51,512 bases of DNA from Treponema sp. (GCA_024687165.1 JAILEY010000004.1:1-51512); one strand, 5' to 3'; positions 42,501 through 49,753 are shown, counted from the first letter of the stretch. A program made the numbers and translations. Notes: generated by a model not told the origin, from the sequence alone.

Positions 42501-43269
42501 CTGTATCTTTAAGAGGCTTTTTAAATCCGATTGCCTTAAGTGCATTCTGTGCTTCAGCATCTTCCTTGTTTATATAATGAACGTCGTTTGTAAGAACAAG
42601 AGGAATGTCCAGATCGTGTGCAAGCTTTACAAGTTTTGGAGCAACTTCAATCTGATCTTCAAGTCCGTGATTTTGAATTTCAATGTAGTAGCTGTCTTTA
42701 CCAAAAAGATTCTGATATTTTTTTGCAACCTCGTAAGCTTCTTCATCGCGCCCATTTAACAGAAGCTGCGGAATTTCACCGGCAATACATGCAGAACAGC
42801 AGATGAGTCCTTCGTGGTATTTTTCAAGAAGTTCAAAATCGATTCTAGGGCGTTTGTAAAATCCGTCGGTAAATGCGATTGAAGAAAGCCAGCTCATGTT
42901 TTTGTAGCCGGTCTGATTTTTGCAAAGAAGAATCAGGTGAAAGTAGTAGCCGTGTCTTCCGTTGCGTCCGTATGGAATCTGTTCGTGTTCTGTGTGTTTT
43001 CCGTATGCAATGTAAAATTCTTCACCAACAATCGGGTTGATTCCGTTTGCGTGGCAGAGATGCTCAAAGTTTAAAACGCCGAACATGTTGCCGTGGTCTG
43101 TAAGTGCGAGTGCGCTCATGTTTAATTCTTTTGCGCGGTGAACAAGGTCGTGAACTTTTGCGTGGCCGTCAAGAAGAGAATAGTCTGAGTGAACGTGGAG
43201 GTGTACGAAATTTGAAACAGGAACACCTTCATTTTCTATGTCTTTGAATTTCTCAAACCAGTCAGCCAT
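39541..43269 (-). CDS. dnaE: DNA polymerase III alpha subunit
   Basis: The 1242-aa replicative polymerase has an N-terminal PHP domain (HLHVHSDYSLLDGHAKVHDL), the palm with catalytic aspartates in MPDFDVDMDFDFRQDI near residue 455, PGRGSGAGSLVAYCMGITDI near 415, the fingers (VPDTDEETYKLFSRGDTVAI), helix-hairpin-helix (VFGLKGIKGMGEGAASAIV near 905) and a C-terminal OB fold. Length and order are those of DnaE1. GGAG precedes the ATG. It diverges from polA; the 480-bp space between holds three structured repeats, two of them oriented as dnaE, so a long dnaE leader could carry them. Confidence 0.95.
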   Translation of the reverse strand: MADWFEKFKDIENEGVPVSNFVHLHVHSDYSLLDGHAKVHDLVHRAKELNMSALALTDHGNMFGVLNFEHLCHANGINPIVGEEFYIAYGKHTEHEQIPYGRNGRHGYYFHLILLCKNQTGYKNMSWLSSIAFTDGFYKRPRIDFELLEKYHEGLICCSACIAGEIPQLLLNGRDEEAYEVAKKYQNLFGKDSYYIEIQNHGLEDQIEVAPKLVKLAHDLDIPLVLTNDVHYINKEDAEAQNALKAIGFKKPLKDTVPMGGPEFYLKTEAEMKKVLVGIPGIDESVIQEAMDNTLKIASMCDLTIHQYSTPELKGTLPRFELPVEFQTHGEDYQANQNDYVRYIVEKGLKKRYPEITAEIRARAEYEIGIIFSMGFSGYFLIVWEFINWSKSTYDNVNKVEKPYMPIGPGRGSGAGSLVAYCMGITDIDPFKFGLIFERFLNPERVSMPDFDVDMDFDFRQDIIKHTQDLYHPENVGHIVTFGTLKPKNCIADVGRILEIPLNEVNMLKACVPDNPKAKLKDCFNPPSEKFPDGGQLIPYKDDPRYTKLFELALKLEGCIRNTGLHASGMVIGLTPLPDWAPIFKDNKTGEVAVQYTMDIIEPCGLVKFDYLGLKTLSLIRYAEDIINKHRPEGTPEFSVSNVPDTDEETYKLFSRGDTVAIFQFESPGMQKWMRALQPRQITDLVAMNALYRPGPMDYIQTFVDGKNDPSTVKYPDPCLEGILKETYGVMVYQEQIMQVSQRIAGFSLGGADMLRRAMGKKKLDVLMGKKAEFEEGAIKEGFTKEHADEIFEIMIPFANYGFNKSHAAAYTVLAYRTGYLKCHYAAEFMAANLTNEITSTDTLPVYIEEAKKMGIPVDPPDVNRSAEIFDVVDGHIVFGLKGIKGMGEGAASAIVKEREANGPYTSFMNFVERCTALKEEGVDELGNKLPPRQCINKKAIEVLIKTGGFDHLDKNRATLLLNYEAAIAYEDKKRSGNAYGQASLFEDAGIKEFTDFKFEECEELPKMEMLNMEKELIGCFVSGHPLDDYRKIIETCATCNSETILHQGKQAFAELQSAASSGRNSWSMRNSGTSYIAIGMLQGLRVIMTKKGTQMAFAKLADFKDSIEITFFPKVWEQLGPRIKNEEVYAFKGKVNMGTVEQPRETPSFTVDSIEDISTLQKKSITTMHIQLAQGFNSIKEIAPLRDFLFGENGNCHVFFHLDVAGKTYIVKANAQLTVPNSSELADQLKEYPKVKDVWFE

Positions 43270-43293
43270 CTGCCACTCCGTATATTAATTAGT

Positions 43294-43433
43294 AAAAGAA
43301 AATTACTTCCGTCGTGATCCGGCTGCCCAAAACCGGGGCATAAGCCCCTTGACGCGTTATCCGGCAAGGAAACTATCATTCCGTATAACGAGTCATTTCG
43401 GTCAGCCGTCTCACTCCTCGCGTAATTTCTTTT
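43294..43433 (-). repeat. Structured repeat, copy D1 (full length)
   Basis: Terminal stem P1: AAAATTAC and AAAAG at the left (43294-43306) pair with GTAATTT and CTTTT at the right (43422-43433). P2: CGGCTG (43320-43325) with CAGCCG (43403-43408). P4: GGGGC and GCCCC around tetraloop ATAA (43335-43348). P3: CGTTATCCGG (43355-43364) with CCGTATAACG (43381-43390), one mismatch, closing a 16-nt loop CAAGGAAACTATCATT. The loop matches that of copy D2 at 14 of 16 positions although the stems differ. It lies 25 bp before the dnaE start. Confidence 0.78.
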
Positions 43434-43450
43434 TAATTTATATGAAACAT

Positions 43451-43582
43451 AAAGTTACTCCCAGTCAAAAACAATCTGACGGCACCGCTAGCTAGCGTCG
43501 CTGGACACGCAGCGCGGTAAGGAAACTATCGTTCCACGCTGCGAGTCCTGCCGCCATCTTGTTTTTCCCTTCGCGTAATTTT
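43451..43582 (-). repeat. Structured repeat, copy D2 (full length)
   Basis: P1: AAAGTTAC (43451-43458) with GTAATTTT (43575-43582), and pairing extends several bases outward (AAACAT with ATGTTTT). P2: AAAAACAA with TTGTTTTT and TGCCGTCA with TGGCGGCA (minus strand). P3: CGCAGCGCGG (43508-43517) with CCACGCTGCG (43534-43543), with a U-G pair on the minus strand, closing TAAGGAAACTATCGTT. Both D copies also keep a GAC/GTC pair and a single mismatch just below P3. P4 is CGCT-AGCT-AGCG. Confidence 0.78.
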
Positions 43583-43603
43583 ATGTTTTGTATAAAATGT
43601 ACA

Positions 43604-43628
43604 GAAAATTACGACGGGAGTAATTTTC
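43604..43628 (+). repeat. Structured repeat, copy E (solo P1 stem)
   Basis: GAAAATTAC (43604-43612) pairs perfectly with GTAATTTTC (43620-43628) around GACGGGA. The stem has the P1 sequence of D1/D2, and the loop is the remnant of the right junction motif, with the interior deleted, as in copy B. The rest of 43629-43749 is AT-rich and presumably holds the polA promoter, which I cannot place with confidence. Confidence 0.65.
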
Positions 43629-43749
43629 TATATGAAGAATATTTAAAATAATCCTGCGAGAATTTAGCATAAAATTTGAAAAAATTATAGGGGCGGTCCG
43701 ATCGTTTTAGTTGAATGACATGTGTTTTTTTTTATGCTAAAATCAGTCC

Positions 43750-46557
43750 ATGAGCACAAAAGATAATACAGTTTATATTCTTGATTCTTACGGTCTGATT
43801 TACAGAGCTTATTTTGCACTTATGAATCATCCTTTAACAAATGCAGCGGGTGATAATATCAGTGCCGTCGTGATTTTTTTTAATAATTTAAAGGCACTTC
43901 TTGATAAATATAAAGTCGGCTATATTGCAGCGGCTTTTGATTCACGTACAAAAACCTTCAGACATGATCTTTATCCTGAATACAAAGCAAATCGTGCAAA
44001 GACTCCAGAAGATCTTCATGCTCAGGTTCCGGTGATTGAAGAAATTTTAAATGCACTTAATGTTCCTGTTTTAAGGTGCGACGGTTTTGAGGCTGATGAT
44101 ATAATCGCTCTTGTTGCAAAAAAATGTGCTGAAGAAAAAAGACCGTGCAGAATTTTAAGCGGAGACAAAGATCTTCTTCAGCTTGTTACAGAAAATTGTA
44201 AGGAAATGCAGCCGGATAAAACAAGCGGCGGATGGGAAACTGTAGGAATTGAAGAAGTAAACGCAAAGTGGGGAATCGGGCCTGAAAAAATTCTGGACTA
44301 TCTTTCACTTGTTGGTGACACTGCTGATAATGTTCCGGGCGTAAAAGGCGTCGGTGAAAAAACTGCACTTAAGCTTCTTGGAGAATACGGATGCCTTGAC
44401 GGGATTTATGAACATGCTGCGGAAATCAAAGGTGCTCTTGGAGAAAAAATCCGCGGTGATAAAGACAATGCATATTTTTCAAAAAAGCTGATTGAATTGT
44501 GCACTGATCTTCCTGTTGAAATCAATTTTGAAGATTTTACAACTGATAACCTTGATTATAAAAAGGCTGCAGAAAAACTTGATTATTACGGCGCAAAGAA
44601 AACTTCAAAAGCTTATGCTTCAATGGGCAGTGCAAAATCGGACGGAAATACAGAAGTTGCAAGTGCAGAAAATTCTGATACAACTGAAGCAGAATCCGAA
44701 GAATCTGAAAATTCAATAATACAGGTTATGCAGAACAAGGGCAGTTATAAAGCCGTAACAAAACTTTCGGATCTTGAAAATTTTGTAAATGAAATTCTTG
44801 CGGATGAAAAAAAAGTATTTGCTTTTGACACGGAGACAACCGGGCTCAACACTCATTCAGACGATCTTGTGGGTTTCAGCTTGTGCCACAAAAAAGGAGA
44901 GGGAATTTATGTTCCTGTGATCCTTGCAGGCGGAATGTTTGCACCTGAAACTATAAGCAAAAAAGACTGCCTTGTTCAGCTTGAACGTCTTTTCCAGAAT
45001 GAAGAATTAACTGCTGTTTTACACAATGCAAAATTTGATCTTGAAATTTTATATTCAAACGGAATGAATAAAAAAGCAAAATGTAAAATCTTTGATACTA
45101 TGATTGCTGCCTGGCTCTTAAATCCTGGTGAAAACGGGAAATCACCTTTTGCCCTTGAAACTCTTGGAGAAAAACTTCTTGGGCTTAAAGGAATTGAGTT
45201 TAAAGATCTTGTTCAAAAAGGGCAGACATTTATTGATGTTCCTCTTGAAAAAGCTGCAGATTATGGAGCAGAAGATTCTGATTTTACTTACCAGCTTTAT
45301 GAAATTCTTTCTGTTAAAATAGTAGAAAAAAAACTCGGCGATCTTTTTTACAACATGGAAATGAAGGTTCTTCCGATTCTTGTTGATATGGAACGTGAAG
45401 GAATTTATCTTGATGTTTTGACTTTAAACGAATTCAGTCTTGAACTTAAAAAGCTTATCGATGAAAAAGAAGCTGAGATTTATAAAGAAGCAGGACATGA
45501 ATTTAATATTTCTTCTCCAAAGCAGTTGCAGACAGTTCTTTTTGAAGAGCGCGGATTGCCTCACGGGAAAAAAACAAAGACCGGCTACAGCACAGATGAA
45601 AGTGTTCTTGAAGAACTTGCTCAGACCACTTTTGACACACTGCCTGCACTGATTCTTGAGTACCGCTCATATGCAAAGCTTTTCAGCACATACGTTGAGG
45701 CTCTTCCAAAACTCTGTGACAAAAATTCAAAGATTCATACTTCATTCATGCAGACTGGAACTGCAACAGGAAGACTTTCAAGTAAAGACCCGAACCTGCA
45801 GAATATTCCAATCCGCGATGAAAATGGCAGAAGAATTCGAAGTGCATTTAAAGCTGCAAATGGAAATGTTTTGATTTCTGCGGATTATGCTCAGATTGAA
45901 CTTGTTGTACTTGCCCATCTTAGTGGTGACAAAAATTTAAGTCAGTCCTTTATTGACGGAATCGATGTTCATAAATCTACAGCGGCTCTTATTTACAATA
46001 TAAAGGCAGAAGATGTAACAGCACAGCAGCGTAGATTTGCAAAAACTGTAAACTTCGGCGTTATGTACGGAATGAGTGCTTTCCGACTTGCAAAGGATCT
46101 TGATATCAGCAGAACGGAAGCAAAGAATTTTATTGATAAATATTTTGAAACTTATGCTGATGTTAAACGCTTCCTTGATCAGACAATTGTTGATGCAAAA
46201 GCAAACGGTTATGTTGAAACTGTAACAGGCCGCAGAAGATATATTCCTGAAATAAAAAATTCAAACAAGCTGATTCAGCAGGGTGCAGAAAGAGTTGCAG
46301 TAAATACTCCGATTCAGGGAACTGCCGCAGATATAGTAAAAACTGCAATGATAAAAGTTGTGTCAAAACTTGCAGAAGAAAAAATAAATGCAAAACTTCT
46401 TCTTCAGGTGCACGATGAATTGATTTTTGAATGTTCTGAAAATGAAGCGGAAAAAGCTGTTGAAATAATCCGCAGTGAAATGGAAGGTGCATTTAAATTA
46501 AATGTGCCGCTGAGAGTAAGCATTGAAAGCGGAAAAAGCTGGGGAGAATTCCACTAG
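43750..46557 (+). CDS. polA: DNA polymerase I
   Basis: This 935-aa enzyme repairs gaps and removes RNA primers. The 5'-3' exonuclease domain covers about residues 1-290 (SYGLIYRAYFALMNH, GFEADDIIAL, LVGDTADNVPGVKGVGEKTA). An intact 3'-5' proofreading domain follows (FAFDTETTGLNTHSDD near 358). Polymerase motifs are A (SADYAQIELVVLAHLSG near 715; V where E. coli has R), B (RRFAKTVNFGVMYG near 760) and C (LLQVHDELIFEC near 885). Its stop overlaps the GTG start of coaE (TAGTG). Confidence 0.95.
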   Translation: MSTKDNTVYILDSYGLIYRAYFALMNHPLTNAAGDNISAVVIFFNNLKALLDKYKVGYIAAAFDSRTKTFRHDLYPEYKANRAKTPEDLHAQVPVIEEILNALNVPVLRCDGFEADDIIALVAKKCAEEKRPCRILSGDKDLLQLVTENCKEMQPDKTSGGWETVGIEEVNAKWGIGPEKILDYLSLVGDTADNVPGVKGVGEKTALKLLGEYGCLDGIYEHAAEIKGALGEKIRGDKDNAYFSKKLIELCTDLPVEINFEDFTTDNLDYKKAAEKLDYYGAKKTSKAYASMGSAKSDGNTEVASAENSDTTEAESEESENSIIQVMQNKGSYKAVTKLSDLENFVNEILADEKKVFAFDTETTGLNTHSDDLVGFSLCHKKGEGIYVPVILAGGMFAPETISKKDCLVQLERLFQNEELTAVLHNAKFDLEILYSNGMNKKAKCKIFDTMIAAWLLNPGENGKSPFALETLGEKLLGLKGIEFKDLVQKGQTFIDVPLEKAADYGAEDSDFTYQLYEILSVKIVEKKLGDLFYNMEMKVLPILVDMEREGIYLDVLTLNEFSLELKKLIDEKEAEIYKEAGHEFNISSPKQLQTVLFEERGLPHGKKTKTGYSTDESVLEELAQTTFDTLPALILEYRSYAKLFSTYVEALPKLCDKNSKIHTSFMQTGTATGRLSSKDPNLQNIPIRDENGRRIRSAFKAANGNVLISADYAQIELVVLAHLSGDKNLSQSFIDGIDVHKSTAALIYNIKAEDVTAQQRRFAKTVNFGVMYGMSAFRLAKDLDISRTEAKNFIDKYFETYADVKRFLDQTIVDAKANGYVETVTGRRRYIPEIKNSNKLIQQGAERVAVNTPIQGTAADIVKTAMIKVVSKLAEEKINAKLLLQVHDELIFECSENEAEKAVEIIRSEMEGAFKLNVPLRVSIESGKSWGEFH

Positions 46558-47141
46558 TGATTCTTTGTGTTACAGGGCCGATGGCTGCAGGAAAAAATTA
46601 TGTTACAGCTCTTCTTGAAAAAAAAGGTTTTATCAGCATAGACGCAGATCTTGTTGGACACAAAGCCGTTGAAGAGTGTCGTGAAAAAATTCTTGAAACA
46701 TTCGGCTCAATCGCAGAAGAAAGAAAAATCCGCCTTCTGGATGAAAATAAAAAAATAATCCGCAGAAATCTTGGTGTACTTATTTTTGGAAACGATGAGC
46801 TTGTAAAAAAACAGGAGCAGATTGTTTATCCTTATATTACAGAGAAAATAGAAAAATTTATTGAAGAAAACAAAAATCAAAATGTGATTGTAAATGCAAC
46901 TGTGCTTTATAAAATCCCACTTGTAAAAAAAATGGATAAAATTCTTTATGTTGATGTTCCAGCAATCGTAAGATTTTTCCGCGCAAGAAAAAGAGATAAA
47001 ATGAAAATGCGGCAGATTCTTGCAAGATTCAAAAATCAGAAAAAACTTTTTAAATGTTATAAGGAAACAGGAGTTCCTGTAGTAAAAGTCAGAAACTGGA
47101 TGAGCTCCTTAAAAAAACTTGATTCTATTATAGAGCCTTAA
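46557..47141 (+). CDS. coaE: Dephospho-CoA kinase
   Basis: The 194-aa enzyme phosphorylates dephospho-CoA to give coenzyme A. The P-loop is GPMAAGKNYV, with Asn where most kinases have Ser or Thr; treponemal CoaE proteins are known to carry GKN. The substrate-binding FISIDADLVGHKAV and IVNATVLYKIP regions follow, with the LID-like RFFRARKRDKMK near residue 140. It starts with GTG overlapping the polA stop, so translation is coupled. The same polA-coaE order is common in spirochaetes. Confidence 0.88.
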   Translation: MILCVTGPMAAGKNYVTALLEKKGFISIDADLVGHKAVEECREKILETFGSIAEERKIRLLDENKKIIRRNLGVLIFGNDELVKKQEQIVYPYITEKIEKFIEENKNQNVIVNATVLYKIPLVKKMDKILYVDVPAIVRFFRARKRDKMKMRQILARFKNQKKLFKCYKETGVPVVKVRNWMSSLKKLDSIIEP

Positions 47142-47175
47142 AAATCACATCTTTTTAATAAATTCAAAAATCGCT

Positions 47176-47201
47176 TAACTATTGTTCTGATTTTCCGATA
47201 A
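47176..47201 (+). promoter_or_regulatory. Possible sigma-28 promoter of the SPOR-protein gene
   Basis: TCCGATAA (47194-47201) is one base from the FliA -10 box GCCGATAA. TAACTATT (47176-47183) is a fair -35 match with a 10-bp spacer, one less than ideal. Confidence 0.4.
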
Positions 47202-47258
47202 TAACCTTAAGGAATACCGGCTTTTGCTTAAATACTGAACGCCGGCAGGGGATAAATT

Positions 47259-48137
47259 ATGGAACAGAAAAGAACATTGTGGATTGTACTTGCATCAGGA
47301 ATTTTCCTGCTTGTTGTTTTTGGTGCAGCATGCATTTGGTCTTCTTCAGACTCAAACGGTGACGGTTCAGCTTTGGCCTATAAAAAAAGCGGTTCAATCT
47401 GGGTTGCTCCAAGCAGCGTTTCAATGAAATCTCAGACTTCATATACAGGTGATTATAGTCCGGTTGCAGAATCAAATACTGAAAAAACAGAATCAGAAAC
47501 TTCAATTGCAGACAATATTGAAACTCCTGCAGAAGGTGAAACTCAGCCTTCTGTACCTGATAATTTTGCACAGGGAATTGCACAGACAGAAAATTTAACA
47601 GTGATTGCAAACGGTCCTACAACAGTTTTTGCAATGGATAACGAACCTGCAGTAATCGCAAAAAATTCTGCAGCAGAAAAAGAAATTCGTGAAACAGGAA
47701 AAATCAACCGCATTCAGGAAAAAACATACATCGAAGATTCTGTAACTGTTGCCCCGGTTGAATCAAAGAAAAATGTTTCTTATGCAGAACCTGTTCGCAG
47801 CTCAGCACCAGCAAAAGCAACTCCTAAAAAAGCTGCTGCTCCTGCAAAACCGGCTGCAAAATCAGCACCTGTTACTGCAAAAGTTCCAGACAGATTCTGG
47901 GTTCAGGCTGCATCTTATTCATCAAAAAAGAATGCTGATGAAGCACGTGCAGTTCTTGATGAAAATAAAATTCAGTGTGAAGTGTTTACATACAGAGATT
48001 CATCAGACAAGATGTATTACCGCGTAAGAACTGGTCCTTACACAACAAAGAGTGAAGCTCAGTACTGGCAGAAGAGAATTAATTCGATTCCATTATTCTC
48101 AAAGAACAGCAGCTATATTACAAACTCATCAAAGTAA
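47259..48137 (+). CDS. SPOR-domain membrane protein
   Basis: The 292-aa protein has one N-terminal membrane helix (LWIVLASGIFLLVVFGAACI), a long low-complexity linker rich in Ala, Pro, Lys and Glu (KATPKKAAAPAKPAAKSAP) and a C-terminal SPOR domain (about residues 212-285: FWVQAASYSSKKNADEARAV, then YYRVRTGPYTTKSEAQYWQK). SPOR domains bind denuded glycan strands at the division septum. It is likely a cell-division or envelope protein in the periplasm. A terminator follows. A sigma-28-like box lies upstream. Confidence 0.88.
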   Translation: MEQKRTLWIVLASGIFLLVVFGAACIWSSSDSNGDGSALAYKKSGSIWVAPSSVSMKSQTSYTGDYSPVAESNTEKTESETSIADNIETPAEGETQPSVPDNFAQGIAQTENLTVIANGPTTVFAMDNEPAVIAKNSAAEKEIRETGKINRIQEKTYIEDSVTVAPVESKKNVSYAEPVRSSAPAKATPKKAAAPAKPAAKSAPVTAKVPDRFWVQAASYSSKKNADEARAVLDENKIQCEVFTYRDSSDKMYYRVRTGPYTTKSEAQYWQKRINSIPLFSKNSSYITNSSK

Positions 48138-48168
48138 ATAAGAAAAAAGTAATATAACTCCTTCATTA

Positions 48169-48201
48169 AGACATTCTGTGGGTGCAGGATGTCTTTTTTT
48201 T
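48169..48201 (+). terminator. Rho-independent terminator of the SPOR-protein gene
   Basis: AGACAT and CTG (48169-48178) pair with CAG and ATGTCT (48185-48194) with one mismatch, followed by eight T. Confidence 0.82.
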
Positions 48202-48234
48202 ATGCAATCCTGACATCGAGTTTTTCTACAGAGT

Positions 48235-48396
48235 TAATAAAATTGGCTTCCAGTCGCGTTGAGCAGTCCAAAACCGATGCTGTACAGCATCTATATGCTG
48301 TTTGTTGCAAAGTAACTATTAATTATGTCGCTATTGCGACTGCAAAAAACAGAATATTTTCGTCCTGCTCCACACTTCTTCGCGCCAATTTTATTA
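48235..48396 (-). repeat. Structured repeat, copy C (full length, perfect 13-bp terminal repeats)
   Basis: TAATAAAATTGGC (48235-48247) and GCCAATTTTATTA (48384-48396) form a perfect 13-bp P1. P4 is CAGCAT-CTAT-ATGCTG (48285-48300). P3 is CTGTTTGTTGCA (48298-48309) with TGCAAAAAACAG (48341-48352); its loop holds AAAGTAACTATTAATT, a match to the D1/D2 loop, and a side hairpin GTCGC-TATT-GCGAC (48327-48340). On the minus strand its termini match copy A closely. With the adjacent terminator it fills the 359-bp gap. Confidence 0.78.
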
Positions 48397-48429
48397 TATT
48401 TATAATAATTCGAAATTAAGTCTATGCGC

Positions 48430-48465
48430 AAAAAAAAATCCCGTGAACTTAAAAAGCCCACGGGA
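48430..48465 (-). terminator. Rho-independent terminator of the CIA30-like secreted protein gene
   Basis: On the minus strand TCCCGTG (48465-48459) pairs with CACGGGA (48445-48439), followed by nine T (complement of 48430-48438). Confidence 0.82.
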
Positions 48466-48496
48466 CGAATGAAAGTTTATGTTGTTAAAGCTGCTG

Positions 48497-49015
48497 CTAT
48501 TTCAAGATTTCAAGCTTTACAACTTCAAGACTGTAGCTGTCGATTGGCTGTCCGATTGTCTGGATTGAAACTGTTGTAATCTTTTTAACATCGAACTTTT
48601 TCTGTTTTCCCCATGATTCCTGAACAAGCTTTTTGAACGGAATTTCATAAGTTGTTTCTTTTTCTGTTGCCTTAAAAGTATATTCGTGGAAGCAGTAGTC
48701 GCTTCTGTCTGAAGTTTCAATGCGAACGTTATAATCTTTTCCGTCGCCTTTTACAGTCAGCTTTATTCCTTTTGCATTCTTAAGTTCTTCGATAAATGCA
48801 TCTTTGTCACCGATAAGAGTGATTCCTGCGAAACCGTACTGATACTTTGTTGTAACAGTTCCAGTAACTTTTGTTACACCGTTTTCAACAGTAACAGTTG
48901 CTGTACTTGAACCGCCGTTTCCGTCTGCGTCAGTATAAACACCCCATTCCTTCTGCTGTGCAAATACTGCTGAGCTCAATAAAGCAGCTGCGAGCAAAAC
49001 CATTAATTTTTTCAT
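48497..49015 (-). CDS. Secreted CIA30/CBM11-like protein
   Basis: The 172-aa protein has a signal peptide (MKKLMVLLAAALLSSAVFA, cleaved before QQ). The mature part (YGFAGITLIGDKDAFIEELK, LTVKGDGKDYNVRIETSD, then a final VSIQTIGQPIDSYSLEVVKL) looks like the galactose-binding-like jelly roll of CIA30 and CBM11 proteins, seen in secreted bacterial proteins of mostly unknown role. The upstream in-frame start at 49069 is rejected because AGGAGG lies eight bases before the ATG at 49015. It is monocistronic. Confidence 0.8.
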   Translation of the reverse strand: MKKLMVLLAAALLSSAVFAQQKEWGVYTDADGNGGSSTATVTVENGVTKVTGTVTTKYQYGFAGITLIGDKDAFIEELKNAKGIKLTVKGDGKDYNVRIETSDRSDYCFHEYTFKATEKETTYEIPFKKLVQESWGKQKKFDVKKITTVSIQTIGQPIDSYSLEVVKLEILK

Positions 49016-49083
49016 TTGTTCCTCCTGTAGAAAATCACTTTTATTTGCAGCAAGTGTTTTTCCATACAATAGGATACCATGAT

Positions 49084-49251
49084 TTGAAGAAATTGATAGA
49101 AAAATCTTACGAAAAATATAAAAAAAATGATGTGCAGTCTGCAGTGTCGTTCATGTCTGGCGTGTTATACAAGCTGAATAAGTATCTTTTAAAGTGTTTT
49201 ATACTATTTTACGACGGCTATACAGTAATGAAAGGGATTGCATTACTGTAG
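49084..49251 (+). CDS. Possible small protein, or remnant of a gene (TTG start)
   Basis: An open frame of 55 codons starts at a TTG with AGGAT a few bases upstream and encodes KKLIEKSYEKYKKNDVQSAV, then SFMSGVLYKLNKYLLKCFIL. The first 35 residues look like natural helical protein, not a random frame, but the tail is hydrophobic and non-specific. Its last codons run into the 23-bp tandem array. It may be a real small protein or the 3' end of a decayed gene. I do not recognise it. Confidence 0.25.
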   Translation: MKKLIEKSYEKYKKNDVQSAVSFMSGVLYKLNKYLLKCFILFYDGYTVMKGIALL

Positions 49252-49312
49252 TGTCAGGGAGTGCATTATTACAGTGTTAGGGAGTGTATTTGTGCAGTGA
49301 GAGGGAGTATAC
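49228..49312. repeat. Tandem array of 23-bp units (about 3.7 copies)
   Basis: Units begin at 49228, 49251, 49274 and 49297 (the last partial). The shared core is AGGGAGTG-x-ATT and a GTG at the unit boundary; copies differ at several positions. The array ends exactly where the next, unrelated 22-bp array begins. Confidence 0.8.
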
Positions 49313-49389
49313 TCTAGTTAGATTATACGGCTAATCTAGTTAGATTATTTAGAATATCTAGTTAGATTGTCTGGAATATCCAGTTAGGA
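49313..49389. repeat. Tandem array of 22-bp units (about 3.5 copies)
   Basis: Units begin at 49313, 49335, 49357 and 49379 (partial). Each starts TCTAGTTAGATT (TCCAGTTAGG in the last) followed by a variable 10 bp. It abuts the 23-bp array with no gap. From 49390 to the tRNA promoter nothing recognisable was found except AT-rich sequence. Confidence 0.85.
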
Positions 49390-49638
49390 AAATTACGTAA
49401 CTGCCTTTTAATATGACAGCGTAAAAACTGTATAAAAAGAAATGAATGACCTTTTATTTAGTTATGTATATAGAAGATTATCACGATTTAATAAAATTGT
49501 CAAAAAAGATGAAGTCTCTGGTTAATTTTTGCTCAGTCTGGAAATCTTGCTTTTGCTGCTTCACAGGCAATTATATTTCAATTTCTAGATCTTCCTGCAG
49601 AAACTGATGACGTAACTCTCTATATGTATATTCTGATA

Positions 49639-49668
49639 TTGACGAGAAAAGCCCTTTTCTGCTAAAAT
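49639..49668 (+). promoter_or_regulatory. Promoter of the CAT-anticodon tRNA
   Basis: TTGACG (49639-49644), an 18-bp spacer and TAAAAT (49663-49668), about 12 bp before the tRNA. Confidence 0.65.
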
Positions 49669-49680
49669 CGTCTCTACATC

Positions 49681-49753
49681 GGGCCATTAGCTCAGCGGTT
49701 AGAGCAGAGGACTCATAATCCTTTGGTCCTTGGTTCAAATCCAAGATGGCCCA
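49681..49753 (+). tRNA. tRNA with anticodon CAT (tRNA-Ile2 or elongator tRNA-Met)
   Basis: GGGCCAT (49681-49687) pairs with ATGGCCC (49746-49752); the D-arm is GCTCAGCGGTTAGAGC, the anticodon loop is CTCATAA, and the T-arm is TTGGTTCAAATCCAA. Discriminator A. The first base pair and the anticodon arm exclude an initiator. The sequence around the anticodon (GGACTCATAATCC then TTTGGTCC) resembles tRNA-Ile2 (lysidine-modified by TilS) at least as much as elongator Met. CCA is not encoded. The last 17 bases begin a 284-bp duplicated unit. Confidence 0.88.

Noticed and set aside
43294-43628. Integron attC sites in the dnaE-polA spacer
   Set aside because: The GTTRRRY and RYYYAAC core sites are absent, there are no cassettes or integrase, and the conserved part is a loop and not the simple-site arms.
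48189-48419. 76-codon open frame across the SPOR-gene downstream region
   Set aside because: It lies inside structured repeat C and the preceding terminator, has no ribosome site and encodes nothing recognisable.
49228-49389. CRISPR array
   Set aside because: Repeats are contiguous with no unique spacers, units diverge in sequence, and no cas gene is present.
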